From Methanocorpusculum sp. (GTDB lineage Archaea; Halobacteriota; Methanomicrobia; Methanomicrobiales; Methanocorpusculaceae), in NCBI GenBank assembly GCA_017387505.1, contig JAFOFB010000003.1, positions 1-64,000 on the forward strand: a DNA stretch of 64,000 nt, in the 5' to 3' direction. The notes beneath the pieces are model-generated. The model worked only from the letters and a program-made list of their open reading frames with translations. It did not search any database and was not told where the DNA came from. A program made the position numbers and the translations under genes. This document shows, piece by piece, positions 43,926 to 52,520 of this stretch; the first letter of the stretch is position 1, and each line of letters starts with the position of its first letter.

Positions 43926-43997
43926 GGGCTTGTATATCAGGGGTAGATAGCTACGTTCGCAACGTAGATGCCGCGGGTTCAAATCCCGCCAAGTCCA
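43926..43997 (+). tRNA. tRNA-Ala (anticodon CGC)
   Basis: 72 nt. Acceptor GGGCTTG/CAAGTCC contains the G3-U70 pair that specifies alanine. Anticodon arm CTACG-TTCGCAA-CGTAG gives CGC (codon GCG). T arm GCGGG-TTCAAAT-CCCGC; discriminator A; no encoded CCA. A TATA-like stretch is not obvious in the 130 bp upstream. Confidence 0.95.
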
Positions 43998-44146
43998 TTT
44001 TGTCCGCCGTTTTTGTCGAGGATGCTTAGTTTCTTTTCTGCTTTTATGAATTGTTTGAGGATTTGTTTTTTGGTTGGATGTATATGTTGTCAATTAATCT
44101 ATGAAGTGTAAATAACAATATAAAAAAGAAAAAAAGTGAGACAAAC

Positions 44147-44674
44147 TCACCAGATATCATAATGTGCATGCTCTTCAGCATCCATACGCTCAGGAGAAGC
44201 ATGCGGCGGCATACCAACACCAACAGTCAGAATAACAGCCGGCCTCATATGAGTTGGCAAATCAAGAATCTCCTTAACCGCCTCATCATCAAACTGACCA
44301 ACCCAGCAGGTATGAAGGCGGATAGCGTGTGCTGCAAGCATCATATAAGTGGCCGCAATCGTTGCATCCTGCAGAGCATATAAAATGCCGCGGTCACCAT
44401 AACGGGACATCGAACGGACATAATTTGCACAGACAACAAAAGCACAGCCCGAATCAAAAATCTGATGCTGGCCGCCTGAAGCATCAGTCAGCTCCTCAAG
44501 CTGACCGTCATCTGTAACAATTACAACATCCCATGCCTCAAGATTTCCTGCAGACGGAGCCGTCTTTGCAGCAGAAAGCAGATAATCCTTCTCCTCCTCA
44601 GTAATCCCGCCTGCCTCATATTCACGGACAGACCTGCGGGATGCAAGGAACGAATGAAACTCAGTCGGATCCAT
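44147..44674 (-). CDS. Nitroreductase-family flavoprotein (175 aa)
   Basis: FMN-binding start SFLASRRSVREYEAGGITEEEKDYLLSAAKTAPSAGNLEAWDVVIV, then ALQDATIAATYMMLAAHAIRLHTCWVGQFDDEAVKEILDLPTHMRPAVILTVG, as in SagB/Nfs-type enzymes. Substrate unknown. The start is directly after the stop of the upstream 120-aa gene. Confidence 0.85.
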   Translation of the reverse strand: MDPTEFHSFLASRRSVREYEAGGITEEEKDYLLSAAKTAPSAGNLEAWDVVIVTDDGQLEELTDASGGQHQIFDSGCAFVVCANYVRSMSRYGDRGILYALQDATIAATYMMLAAHAIRLHTCWVGQFDDEAVKEILDLPTHMRPAVILTVGVGMPPHASPERMDAEEHAHYDIW

Positions 44675-45037
44675 TTAGAGCAGACCTTCGGCAGAAAGAA
44701 CCTCAAAGGCCTCAACTGCTGCAGTCGTAACCGGAATCATAGCGGCCCCTGAGTTGTCGGATGCAAGACCGAACTGGTTTGTCTCAACGAGATTGATAAC
44801 CTCATCAAGGCCTTTGGATGCAGTTAAGAACTCCTCATTTCCGGTCTGAGCTGCTGCGGACTTCACTTCAGCGTTTAAAGTATCGAGAAGAGTAATCAGC
44901 ATATATTTTGCTCCAGGCTTATCCTCCTTCTTTAAGGTTGGGATAGTTGTTAACTGGTGAGCAATCATCATGATATCGAGCTTTAATCTCTCAGCTAAAT
45001 GATACTGTAAAAGTGCCTGCTTCGGAGTTAATGTCAT
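44675..45037 (-). CDS. Conserved hypothetical protein, helical (120 aa)
   Basis: Predominantly alpha-helical, soluble, no cysteines or recognisable motif (LTPKQALLQYHLAERLKLDIMMIAHQLTTIPTLKKEDKPG). Coupled to the nitroreductase. I do not recognise the family. Confidence 0.65.
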   Translation of the reverse strand: MTLTPKQALLQYHLAERLKLDIMMIAHQLTTIPTLKKEDKPGAKYMLITLLDTLNAEVKSAAAQTGNEEFLTASKGLDEVINLVETNQFGLASDNSGAAMIPVTTAAVEAFEVLSAEGLL

Positions 45038-45081
45038 ACCTACATGTAGGTTTTCGTGGGATATAAAGAAGAGTGAGATGC

Positions 45082-46062
45082 TTATCTAAGCATCTCAAAA
45101 AGTTCTGCTGCAAAGGTATTCATCTGCAGATACTCGTTTTGACCCGCACGAACAGCGATGTCCGCACGCGAGAAAAGAAGAGCAATGTCTGGAGTGATGT
45201 ATGCACGAATACTTTTTCGAAGAAGTGAGAGGACATCAGATGCTGAAAGTCCGTACTCAATCATCAGATTTTCACAAATCTGACGCCCTTTATCTCCGTC
45301 TCCTGAAACCATTGCTCTAATGCATGCATCAGCCATACATCCTGTTTCGGTCTGTGAGAGTTCAAGCGGGTCGCCTACTCCATAGCGTGCGGCAAGTTCA
45401 AGCCACATAACCGCCTTTCTCACATCGCCCTTTGCTCCAAGAACAATCATCTCGAGCATGTCATCTGAAACAGAACAGCCCTCCACATCTAATATAGTGC
45501 GGAGATGAGATGTCATCACATCATCCTCGATTGGAAGGAAGTAGAGCGGAACACATCTTGAACGGATTGGATCGATTAATGATGCAATTGTGTTCGTGAC
45601 AAAAATGAAGCGGCAGGTCTGGCTGTACCGTTCCATAATTCTTCGAAGTGCTGCCTGAGCATCCTTTGGTAAATCGCCTGCTCCATCAAAGATTATGAGA
45701 CGAAATGGAGCGGAGAGCGGTTTTAAGGATGCGTGCCACTTTACAATATACTTGAAGTTTGCAAGAACTGACTTTCCCTTCTGGTAAAGATGTGCGAAAC
45801 GCTCGTTTTCTGCAAAGTATGTGTGTCCCTGCGAAAACATTACGCTGACCGGAAGGACAGTTGTGTTTTCCGCAGGAGATTCGGAGTAGAATCCACGAGA
45901 GAAGATTTCAAGAGCTGCGGTTTTTCCAACCCCGCTTCTTCCAATGACCATTAAATGCGGAAGGTTTCCTGCATCTGCGTAGGCTGTAAGCTGTTTTGCC
46001 GCAGAGGCCTGTCCAAGGAGTGAGTCAAAAGTTTCCGGACGATACTTTTCAATCCAGAGCAT
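45082..46062 (-). CDS. RFC small-subunit paralogue with degenerate Walker B (326 aa)
   Basis: Clamp-loader AAA+ protein. RFC box MLWIEKYRPETFDSLLGQ; Walker A GRSGVGKT (41-48); arginine-finger SRC motif in DPIRSRCVP (164-171). The Walker B, normally (L)xDEAD, reads RLIIFDGAGDL (about 121-131), lacking the catalytic Glu, so ATP binding may persist while hydrolysis is weak. Likely an auxiliary RfcS2-type subunit. Start overlaps the PPS stop by 14 bp in the coaBC/nmd3 operon. Confidence 0.82.
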   Translation of the reverse strand: MLWIEKYRPETFDSLLGQASAAKQLTAYADAGNLPHLMVIGRSGVGKTAALEIFSRGFYSESPAENTTVLPVSVMFSQGHTYFAENERFAHLYQKGKSVLANFKYIVKWHASLKPLSAPFRLIIFDGAGDLPKDAQAALRRIMERYSQTCRFIFVTNTIASLIDPIRSRCVPLYFLPIEDDVMTSHLRTILDVEGCSVSDDMLEMIVLGAKGDVRKAVMWLELAARYGVGDPLELSQTETGCMADACIRAMVSGDGDKGRQICENLMIEYGLSASDVLSLLRKSIRAYITPDIALLFSRADIAVRAGQNEYLQMNTFAAELFEMLR

Positions 46063-46786
46063 TGTCTAAGAACTCCTTGATGTCATTGATTGCAGCCTTT
46101 AAAATTGCACGGCTGTCAATCTCCGGCATCTCGATGGCTCCGCCCTCAGCTTTTAAGCGTCTGCATTCGGCTGCGATATTTGGAAGAGCTCTTCTTACTT
46201 CATCAACGATTGGAAGAGTTGCCATTTTGGATGTGCGGTCGATCGGGTTTAAGTCAACGGTGATGACAATCTTTCCCATTCCAACGAGTGCTTCACAGCG
46301 GTCACCATCCTCTAACGGGACTAAGACAACATCTGCAGAACCGATTCCATCCGGACAGCAAAGACCTCTGTCGTGCGGAAGAGGTACACAACGCTCGACT
46401 TCTCCGCGGTTTACAATACAGCCTGCTTCTTCGAGTACTGCGTTTACTTTTTTCAGACGCTCTTCGGTTCTGTGGAAGAGGTTTACCTCAACCTGAGCTC
46501 CTGATGCTTTCTGTAAATCAGCGATTTCTGCGGCAGCTAAGGATGCTGTGTTTCCGTTGATGGAAAGTACCGGATGCTTTGCGGCAAGAAGTACGGCTGC
46601 TGCCAGTTTTTCTGCGGCAAGAGCGGATGCTGATGTTTTTTCTCCAAACAGGTAGTCGAAGGCTTCTCCTCTTCCGTGAGAGGTGAGGCCTTCGTATGAT
46701 ACAACGCCTGCGTGGGCTGCAGCTACAAGGTTTTCGCGGGTTTTGAGTGAGATATATCTTGGGTGGCTTTCTGGAATGTCAGACAT
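46049..46786 (-). CDS. 4-phosphopantoate-beta-alanine ligase (PPS)
   Basis: Archaeal CoA biosynthesis: joins phosphopantoate and beta-alanine into phosphopantothenate. I take the ATG at 46786 (MSDIPESHPRYISLKTRENL, 245 aa), overlapping the pantoate kinase stop by 8 bp. DUF137 landmarks: GLTSHGRGEAFDYLFGE, ALVGMGKIVITVDLNPIDRTSKMATLPIVDEV. Follows PoK and coaBC in pathway-linked order. Confidence 0.92.
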   Translation of the reverse strand: MSDIPESHPRYISLKTRENLVAAAHAGVVSYEGLTSHGRGEAFDYLFGEKTSASALAAEKLAAAVLLAAKHPVLSINGNTASLAAAEIADLQKASGAQVEVNLFHRTEERLKKVNAVLEEAGCIVNRGEVERCVPLPHDRGLCCPDGIGSADVVLVPLEDGDRCEALVGMGKIVITVDLNPIDRTSKMATLPIVDEVRRALPNIAAECRRLKAEGGAIEMPEIDSRAILKAAINDIKEFLDNALD

Positions 46787-47615
46787 ATGAATCCTCGAGA
46801 ATAACCGGTCCTGTTTTCGAGACCGAGAGAGTATAAACCTCTCCGAATTCGGAGAGTACAGACTTTGCATCTTTTCCGAAGGCAAAGATTCCTTCGCCAA
46901 GCATGGTCATGGAGGCGATGACACCTTTTGCATCGCAGGCAGCTAGAATTTCCATGAGGCGTGGTGTTAAGAGCCCGCTTTTTTCGGCAAACGAGCGGGA
47001 GTTCTTCATGAGACCTTCAAGGTCATCAGGTTTGCATTCCGGAAATGCTGCACGTACTTTTTCCATCTTCTCCGGAGATGTGATGATATCAGGTGTCGGG
47101 ATTGCCCCGAATGATACTGCATAAATTGGCTCATTAGTAAAGATGCGTTTTTCAACGCCGTCAATTCCGGCAGATGTGCGAACAACAATTCCCCCTCCGG
47201 AAGCTGCGGCAACATCTCCTAATCCTGTGCCGTGTCTGACCTCGAAGTCGTGAGCTAAGGCAGTAAGCGCTTCATCAGAGTATCCAAGGTCAAAGAGACG
47301 GTTTGCCGCATGATAAGAGGCAAGGAGGCCTGCGGCACTCATTCCAAATCCTGCACCAATCGGCATCTCAGCATCAACAGTAACTGAAGCGGATACTCCA
47401 AGAGTTCGAAGAACTTCTTTGATGAGCCATCCGTCATCCATGCTGTTTTTGATGCTGATGCAGGATGCATCTGCCTCTGTCATGGTGAGCATAACTCCGC
47501 GGCTGATTACAATTCCAGCCCCGATACTTCCTGTCGAACCGGTTGTTGTTCCGTCAACTCTCTGGAAGTATCCAGATATATGTCCCGGAGCGAATGCTAC
47601 AACACGGCGTCCCAT
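46779..47615 (-). CDS. Pantoate kinase (GHMP superfamily)
   Basis: Phosphorylates pantoate, the archaeal replacement for the bacterial PanK order. 278 aa; GHMP ATP-binding loop PIGAGFGMSAAGLLAS (about 86-101), start AFAPGHISGYF and C-terminal motif GEGIFAFG. Coupled to coaBC (19-bp overlap) and PPS. Together they make three consecutive CoA steps. Confidence 0.9.
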   Translation of the reverse strand: MGRRVVAFAPGHISGYFQRVDGTTTGSTGSIGAGIVISRGVMLTMTEADASCISIKNSMDDGWLIKEVLRTLGVSASVTVDAEMPIGAGFGMSAAGLLASYHAANRLFDLGYSDEALTALAHDFEVRHGTGLGDVAAASGGGIVVRTSAGIDGVEKRIFTNEPIYAVSFGAIPTPDIITSPEKMEKVRAAFPECKPDDLEGLMKNSRSFAEKSGLLTPRLMEILAACDAKGVIASMTMLGEGIFAFGKDAKSVLSEFGEVYTLSVSKTGPVILEDSYV

Positions 47616-48730
47616 ATCTTCCTCGCGATAACGTCTTTTTCTCCTGAGACTGGTGTTTCAGAACCCTCCTGCAGGAGAATGTATTCTCCGGATTTTGCCC
47701 CCATAGTTTCCGGATAGTTTGCTGCAACCAGGATGACATCTTTTTCTGCGAGAAGACGTCTGCCTGCATCTACTGCATCCTCTCCAATCTTGAATCCGAT
47801 AATCTTTGCACCTTTTCCGCTCATCTGTGTGATGAGTTTTGGAAGCGGCTGGAGGTCGATTGATACTGGTTTTCCGGAGTGAATTTTCTCAGCAGAACGA
47901 ACTGGAGCAAAGTCAGAGATTGCTGCAGCACTCATATAGTAATCCGGGGATGGCTCTCCAAGGACAGCTTCTGCCATTTCACCTGCGGTGGTGATGCTGA
48001 TATTTTTTACGCACGGTACTTTTCCATGCAGCCCGGTGTTTGAGACAACTGTGACTTCAGCTCCTCTGCGGAAAGCTTCGAGGGCTGCTTCCCGTCCCAT
48101 CTTTCCGGATGAGCGGGTTGTCATCACACGAACGCTGTCAACTTCTTCGCGGCACGAACCGCTTGTGATGAGAACTTTTTTGCCTGCAAGGCTCTGTGGT
48201 GTTAGAGCCTTTTCCGCGTAGAGACAAATCTCTTCGATTCCTGCAATCTTTGCTTTCTCTTCTTCGATTCTTGGCGGGACGACTTCGATTCCAAGAGACG
48301 GGAGACTTTCGAGATTTTTCTTTACTATTGGGTGGCGGTACATTGATTCATGCATCGCGGGGGCTAAAACAATCGGCATTCCGCGTCCGATGGCTGTTGT
48401 TGCGAAGGTTGTGACGATTGTATCGTCAATTCCGCAGGCGATTTTGGAGATGGTGTTGGCAGTAGACGGTGCGATTAAGAGCAAATCGGCTTTTCCGCCT
48501 TCTCCGCAATAGAGGACGTGTTCAACCATTCCGGTGATTTTTGTGATTGCCGGAGTTGCACAAGCATAGGTGAGCGCATCCGGGTGGATGATGCCGCAGG
48601 CTGCTTCAGTGATTACAGGAATTACTTCTGCGCCCCTCCTTCTAAGCTCGTGTGCAAGCTTGATTGTCTCAACGGCGGCTATACTGCCGCAGACGGCTAA
48701 GACAATTCGTTTGTTTTCCAGCGTTTTCAT
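47597..48730 (-). CDS. coaBC: Bifunctional phosphopantothenoylcysteine decarboxylase/phosphopantothenate-cysteine ligase
   Basis: 377 aa from ATG 48730 (MKTLENKRIVLAVCGSIAAV). N-terminal flavoprotein decarboxylase (CoaC) with the catalytic His region and PAMHESMYRHP (about 131-141); C-terminal ligase (CoaB) with KVLITSGSCREEVDSVRVMTTRSSGKMGREAA and KDVILVAANY. Converts phosphopantothenate to phosphopantetheine. ATGA overlap with the upstream Trm5/TYW2 gene. Confidence 0.92.
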   Translation of the reverse strand: MKTLENKRIVLAVCGSIAAVETIKLAHELRRRGAEVIPVITEAACGIIHPDALTYACATPAITKITGMVEHVLYCGEGGKADLLLIAPSTANTISKIACGIDDTIVTTFATTAIGRGMPIVLAPAMHESMYRHPIVKKNLESLPSLGIEVVPPRIEEEKAKIAGIEEICLYAEKALTPQSLAGKKVLITSGSCREEVDSVRVMTTRSSGKMGREAALEAFRRGAEVTVVSNTGLHGKVPCVKNISITTAGEMAEAVLGEPSPDYYMSAAAISDFAPVRSAEKIHSGKPVSIDLQPLPKLITQMSGKGAKIIGFKIGEDAVDAGRRLLAEKDVILVAANYPETMGAKSGEYILLQEGSETPVSGEKDVIARKIWDAVL

Positions 48731-49596
48731 ATCAGTTTCACGTCCCATACACAATGCCACGTCCGGCTTGCGTATTTCTTTACTTTATATTCGCTTATAG
48801 TATACCTAAAGCCTGCGGATGAGACAGTATTTTCTATCTCGCTTTGACGGTCACCAACCCCATGGACATGGAGTGTTGTTCCAACATCTGAATGGGCTAA
48901 GGCGTGATTTAGGAATTCCGGAGCATCGAAGTGTCCCATGAGAATTCTGTCGTAAGTGCCTCTAAGTTTTTCGCGGCAGTCTCCGCATTCTGCGTTGACA
49001 TTTCGTCCCAGATAGTTTGCTTCGATGTTTTTTTGCAGGAAGGCAAATGATTCCGGGTTGATTTCAACCGCGTGAACCTTTCCTCCGGCAAGACCTGCGG
49101 ACAATGTGAAGTAGCCAATTCCGGCAAACATGTCGGCGATTTTTTCCCCTTCCCTCACAAGGGATCGGATGCGAAGTTTTTCTCCGCGATTTCCTTGCGA
49201 GAACATGACCTTTGACGGGTCAAGTGTGTAGGAAAGCCCCGCCTCACGGAATGTTACTTCGTGAGGTGTTCCGAAGAGTACGCGGATTTCCGGAATCCGC
49301 ATGACACCATTCTGCCCCACGCTGTGGAGAATGCAGGACGGGTGTTCGAAGGCTTGAATTTCTTCGAGTTCGGATTTGGTTGGAGCATCTCCGTGGATGA
49401 GGATGGTGTCTCCCATCTTCTGATATCCTCTTCCCTTGTATGGGGTGCGCTCTTCGAGGATTTCATCGAAGGGAAGTCCTTCCTTTACCGGGATGTATGC
49501 TGTGTCTCCTTCGACAAAAACCCTGCGGGTTGTGTCAACCCAATCCTCTTTCTGCCGCTTTGCGATTTCGCTTTTGTGGAAGAGCCGTACGTTCAC
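48727..49596 (-). CDS. Trm5/TYW2-family tRNA methyltransferase or aminocarboxypropyltransferase (289 aa)
   Basis: SAM-dependent enzyme modifying G37 of tRNA-Phe. N-terminal LFGTPHEVTFREAGLSYTLDPSKVMFSQGNRGEKLRI then SAM motif I ADMFAGIGYFTLSAGLAGGKVHAVEINPESF (about 153-183). In place of the Trm5 NPPY motif the catalytic strand reads DRILMGHFDAPEFL (about 225-238), which points to the TYW2/Taw2 (wyosine) branch rather than m1G37. Four-base overlaps with NMD3 and coaBC. Confidence 0.8.
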   Translation of the reverse strand: MNVRLFHKSEIAKRQKEDWVDTTRRVFVEGDTAYIPVKEGLPFDEILEERTPYKGRGYQKMGDTILIHGDAPTKSELEEIQAFEHPSCILHSVGQNGVMRIPEIRVLFGTPHEVTFREAGLSYTLDPSKVMFSQGNRGEKLRIRSLVREGEKIADMFAGIGYFTLSAGLAGGKVHAVEINPESFAFLQKNIEANYLGRNVNAECGDCREKLRGTYDRILMGHFDAPEFLNHALAHSDVGTTLHVHGVGDRQSEIENTVSSAGFRYTISEYKVKKYASRTWHCVWDVKLI

Positions 49597-50657
49597 GATT
49601 CGTCTTCGGGTGTTTCAACACCTAAGGGGATGATTGTGTCTTTGTGGCGGAGGAAGAGGAGGTTTTGTCCTTCGTATGCTTCAATCCAGTTTCTGTCCGG
49701 AGCTTCAAGCACTTCGTTTGTCTGCGGGTCAAGGATTCCAATAAGTCCTGCATCACGGTAGATGATTGTTCCAGCTTCCGGAGAGCGTATGTTTCCGATT
49801 AACGGGTCGTCATCGTTTTCGCGGAAGGAGCGGTTTAAGCCGGTCTTTAAGTCTTTTACAAAGACGGTGTCTTTGTTCTGGCGAAGAATCTGGAAGTAGC
49901 CTTTTTCGCGGAAGATGACGTCTCCTCTTGAGAAGTGCGGGAGGCGAAGTGAGTAGGTTACGCGGTAGAGGCGGATTCCGTTCTTTTCTCCGATGAGTTT
50001 GGGGTGGGTGGTGTAGCTTCCGCCAAGAGCTCCAACGATGTCGTGAGCGATTGCTGTACCGATGGCCTGCGAGCTGTAGGTGATGTCAACACCGTCTTTG
50101 GTTTCTTCGACATCGGATACGAAGGAGAGTCTATCTCCTGCGTTTTGCATCTGGTCTTCAATCTGGTATGCGATTTCACCTGCTCTTCTGATTTCGAAGG
50201 CTGTTGGTTTTCTACCGGTCGCTCTTACCTGGATGACGCCTTCGTAGTAGCTTCCCATGATTCTGCTGCAGCGGTCGCACTGTTCGTGAACCCATACGAA
50301 TTTGATTTTGGCGGTATGTTCTACAGGAATTCCATAGAGTTCTCCAATGACGAGGACAGTTGCTAAGGATCGGTTGCTGCTTGTGTCTCTGATGCTGATT
50401 GATTTCTGGACGTTTTTGACGTCAGGGTGGATTTTGATTGAGGTTTCGACTAAGGTGTAGCTTAGGTCTTCGCGGGTGATTGCAGAGTCAGACCACATGC
50501 CGGATGTTTTGACCGAGTCGCAGGACGGGCAGATTGTGCATTCGAGGCGGGCTGGAATTTCTACCCATACGAGGTCTTTTGCTTTGCATTTTCCGCAGAG
50601 TTCTCCGTTGTCGCTTGGGGCTCCGCATTTTGGACAGAATCCTTGTGTGAGGCTCAT
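49593..50657 (-). CDS. nmd3: NMD3-related ribosome biogenesis protein (354 aa)
   Basis: Archaeal homologue of the eukaryotic 60S export adaptor Nmd3, thought to act in large-subunit maturation. Start at 50657 (MSLTQGFCPKCGAPSDNGELCGKC). Zinc ligands in CPKC, CGKC, CTICPSC and HEQCDRCSRI fit the C4-type N-terminal domain. C-terminal OB/SH3-like part. One base after DUF424; the longer frame to 50696 overlaps that gene. Confidence 0.87.
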   Translation of the reverse strand: MSLTQGFCPKCGAPSDNGELCGKCKAKDLVWVEIPARLECTICPSCDSVKTSGMWSDSAITREDLSYTLVETSIKIHPDVKNVQKSISIRDTSSNRSLATVLVIGELYGIPVEHTAKIKFVWVHEQCDRCSRIMGSYYEGVIQVRATGRKPTAFEIRRAGEIAYQIEDQMQNAGDRLSFVSDVEETKDGVDITYSSQAIGTAIAHDIVGALGGSYTTHPKLIGEKNGIRLYRVTYSLRLPHFSRGDVIFREKGYFQILRQNKDTVFVKDLKTGLNRSFRENDDDPLIGNIRSPEAGTIIYRDAGLIGILDPQTNEVLEAPDRNWIEAYEGQNLLFLRHKDTIIPLGVETPEDES

Positions 50658-50658
50658 T

Positions 50659-50952
50659 TTATACTCCGTATATTTGTGCGTGCGGGATGTTTCCAATGAG
50701 GATGATTGTTTCTTTGTCGATGATGCCTGCTTTGAGTGCTATGGCACAGACTTTTTCTCCGATGATGTTTGCATTGGCGGCAGACTTTAGGGCATTGATG
50801 ATTTCTTCTTCGGTTGCACACTCTGAGCCGTAGAATGATTCGTCGACTACGATGTCACACTGCGGGCAGGTTAAGGTTTGTCCGATTAAGTCTGCATCAC
50901 ATGCGGCGACTACTGTGTCGCATCCTGATATATTGTGTATTTTGAGATGCAT
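50659..50952 (-). CDS. DUF424 protein (97 aa)
   Basis: Small archaeal protein, commonly beside nmd3 or translation genes. MHLKIHNISGCDTVVAACDADLIGQTL and a later NIIGEKVCAIALKAGIIDKETIILIGNIPHAQIY match the family; CPQC suggests a metal site. Function unknown. First gene of the nmd3-coaBC-RFC-like operon; a TATA-like ATATATA is near 50955-50963. Confidence 0.82.
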   Translation of the reverse strand: MHLKIHNISGCDTVVAACDADLIGQTLTCPQCDIVVDESFYGSECATEEEIINALKSAANANIIGEKVCAIALKAGIIDKETIILIGNIPHAQIYGV

Positions 50953-51216
50953 AGTTGTGTATATATTTGGGTGTTGAAGTGTATATTCGTTGGGGGTGAG
51001 GAGAGGGGGACCTGCGGGATGCGATAAGTGTCCCTGCAGGGTGACCGAGCCGGTTTTGGTTTGAGGCTATTTGTTGTGTCATTTATTATGCCATTTATTG
51101 TGTCACAATGGTGTCATTTGTGGTATCATTCTGCGAGTCCTATGTGATAACAGTAGTTCGCTAATTTTTACCACGAATAGATTTTGAAATATATTTTGTC
51201 TCCAAAGAGCAAAAAA

Positions 51217-51592
51217 CCGCTAATCTACGCTAATCTCAGCCAATCGCATTCCGTACTTTCGCAAGCTCTTCGGTCTTGCTCATGGCTTGAGCCACTTCGT
51301 GTCTCTCGCCCTTCGCTTGCTTACACTCGGCTAGTCGCCTCGTGTTCGAGTTGCTATCGCAAACGCTCAGCGGAATGCTGGACTCGCGCTTCGGCGCTCG
51401 CCAAGAAAATTGATTAACTCAGATATATTTACACCGAATCTAACTTGCGTATACTCACACCATTTGGCGAGCTCCGAAGCACGAGTCCAGCATCTCGCCG
51501 AGTGGTGGCGATTAGACACGAGCATACTCTTTAGAGTATGCGAGAGCGAGGAAATCGAGATGCGATTGGCTGGGATTAGTGTAGATTAGCGG
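51217..51592. mobile_element. Solo MITE: deleted derivative of the GxxExxY cassette
   Basis: Inverted-repeat arms as at 4121-4977: outer ends CCGCTAATCTACGCTAATCT and GTGTAGATTAGCGG, inner GCGGAATGCTGGACTCGCGC and CGAGTCCAGCATCTCGCCGAG. Between the arms only ~70 bp remain, including (inverted) CTGAGTTAATCAATTTTCTTGGCGAGCG, which matches the stop-codon region of the GxxExxY gene (CTGAGTGAATCAATTATCTTGGCGAGCG). No gene inside. 50953-51216 and 51593-51728 hold no gene that I can see. Confidence 0.65.
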
Positions 51593-51728
51593 ACTGTTAT
51601 TATAATTCAGAAATCATGTCTCAGAAAAATTAGCAAACTATTGAATAGGCCGGATAAGAAGCCATGTATGAGTATGCAATTCGTGTTTTTCGAGTAAAGA
51701 TAAGGTTATGGATATATTGAGTTTTGAT

Positions 51729-52076
51729 AAAACAGTTTGAATAATTTAGACATGCATCCTTTTTAGCGGTTGCGAACTCCGCGGATGCATGTCAAGAGCG
51801 AGTCATGTTTGATTGATGACTTAAGAAATATAGAGCGACTGCGGCGGCAGTTAAACTCTAAATAATATATTGTCTCATCAAGTATAAATTGTTGTTCCAA
51901 AAGAGTAGTTGAGAAAAGGAGGATGAGATTCATCATCCTTTTCTCTTTTTCTTAATTCAATCCAACACCGTATTTCACGGGATACAGCAGATAATGCCGT
52001 AATTAGTAAACAGATGCTGTCAAACATTCTTCACTCTTGGCCAGCTTCGCGGGCTGACCAATATCTATATTGGATT
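51729..52076. repeat. Direct repeat, copy B of the hpt leader/microprotein region
   Basis: Second copy of 1367-1719 in the same orientation, ending CCAATATCTATATTGG. The inverted repeat is at 51749-51759 / 51783-51793. Here no hpt follows: after ATGTCTAAATTATTCAAACTG the frame stops after 15 codons. The copy is therefore the upstream unit on its own, with the microprotein as its only gene. Confidence 0.75.
51878..52027 (-). CDS. SREIREW-family microprotein, copy 3 (49 aa)
   Basis: Starts ATG at 52027: MFDSICLLITALSAVSREIR, then CWIELRKREKDDESHPPFLNYSFGTTIYT. Same plan as copies 1 and 2 (hydrophobic head, SREIRxW, charged middle, PPFLxYSF..TT.YT). The upstream region keeps the TATA palindrome (52058-52073), and the hairpin between TATA and ATG changes to GGTCAGC/GCTGGCC, keeping pairing with a G-U. 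Function unknown; see findings. Confidence 0.55.
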   Translation of the reverse strand: MFDSICLLITALSAVSREIRCWIELRKREKDDESHPPFLNYSFGTTIYT

Positions 52077-52374
52077 TCAAGCTATTTGATTTTTGCAGGG
52101 CACCTTACTTTCTGATTGTTGGATACCACACACGAAAAAAACACACTATACTATATGCTCTCCACCTCCATACCCAAAACCCCCAGCTCATTCTCCCAAG
52201 TGCAACCCAATCCGTTGTTTGTCGAAATGAATTTTTGCGATTTCGGCTATGATTTTTTCACTTGCAGCACACTTTTTTCATGCGCTGTCATAGCAAAAAC
52301 CAATCATGAGTGTGAATACAAGCCCCTATGAGGGCTCCAAAATCTGTTTTGACCACCAGGTTTATAATATGGGC
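52077..52374. other. Intergenic stretch without a gene
   Basis: AT-rich, with GCATAGTATAC-like and T-run sequence and no reading frame of family-like composition. Nothing else recognised. Confidence 0.4.
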
Positions 52375-52520
52375 TAATCAAATATAATAGCATACTTCGC
52401 TCGACGGAGTATAATCCTTGCAGAACGATTGTTCGGCGAATGCCGAATATCACGCGTTTGCAAGCCTTCGGGCGAGCAGACACAAACACACAATCCTATA
52501 TTAGGAGGAATAAAATTCAC
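52375..52520 (+). promoter_or_regulatory. Promoter and long 5' leader of the S-layer gene
   Basis: AAATATAATAGC (about 52381-52392) fits an archaeal TATA box. It is followed by a ~110-nt leader able to form TTCGGCG-aa-TGCCGAA (52432-52447) and GCAAGCC-ttc-GGGCGAGC-type hairpins (about 52458-52475), then a strong TTAGGAGG (about 52501-52508) before ATG 52521. A structured leader with strong ribosome site suits a very abundant protein. Confidence 0.55.

Noticed and set aside
52070-52331. 60-71-codon plus-strand frames before the S-layer promoter
   Set aside because: No recognisable protein pattern; overlapping in two frames and AT-rich, as expected for non-coding sequence.
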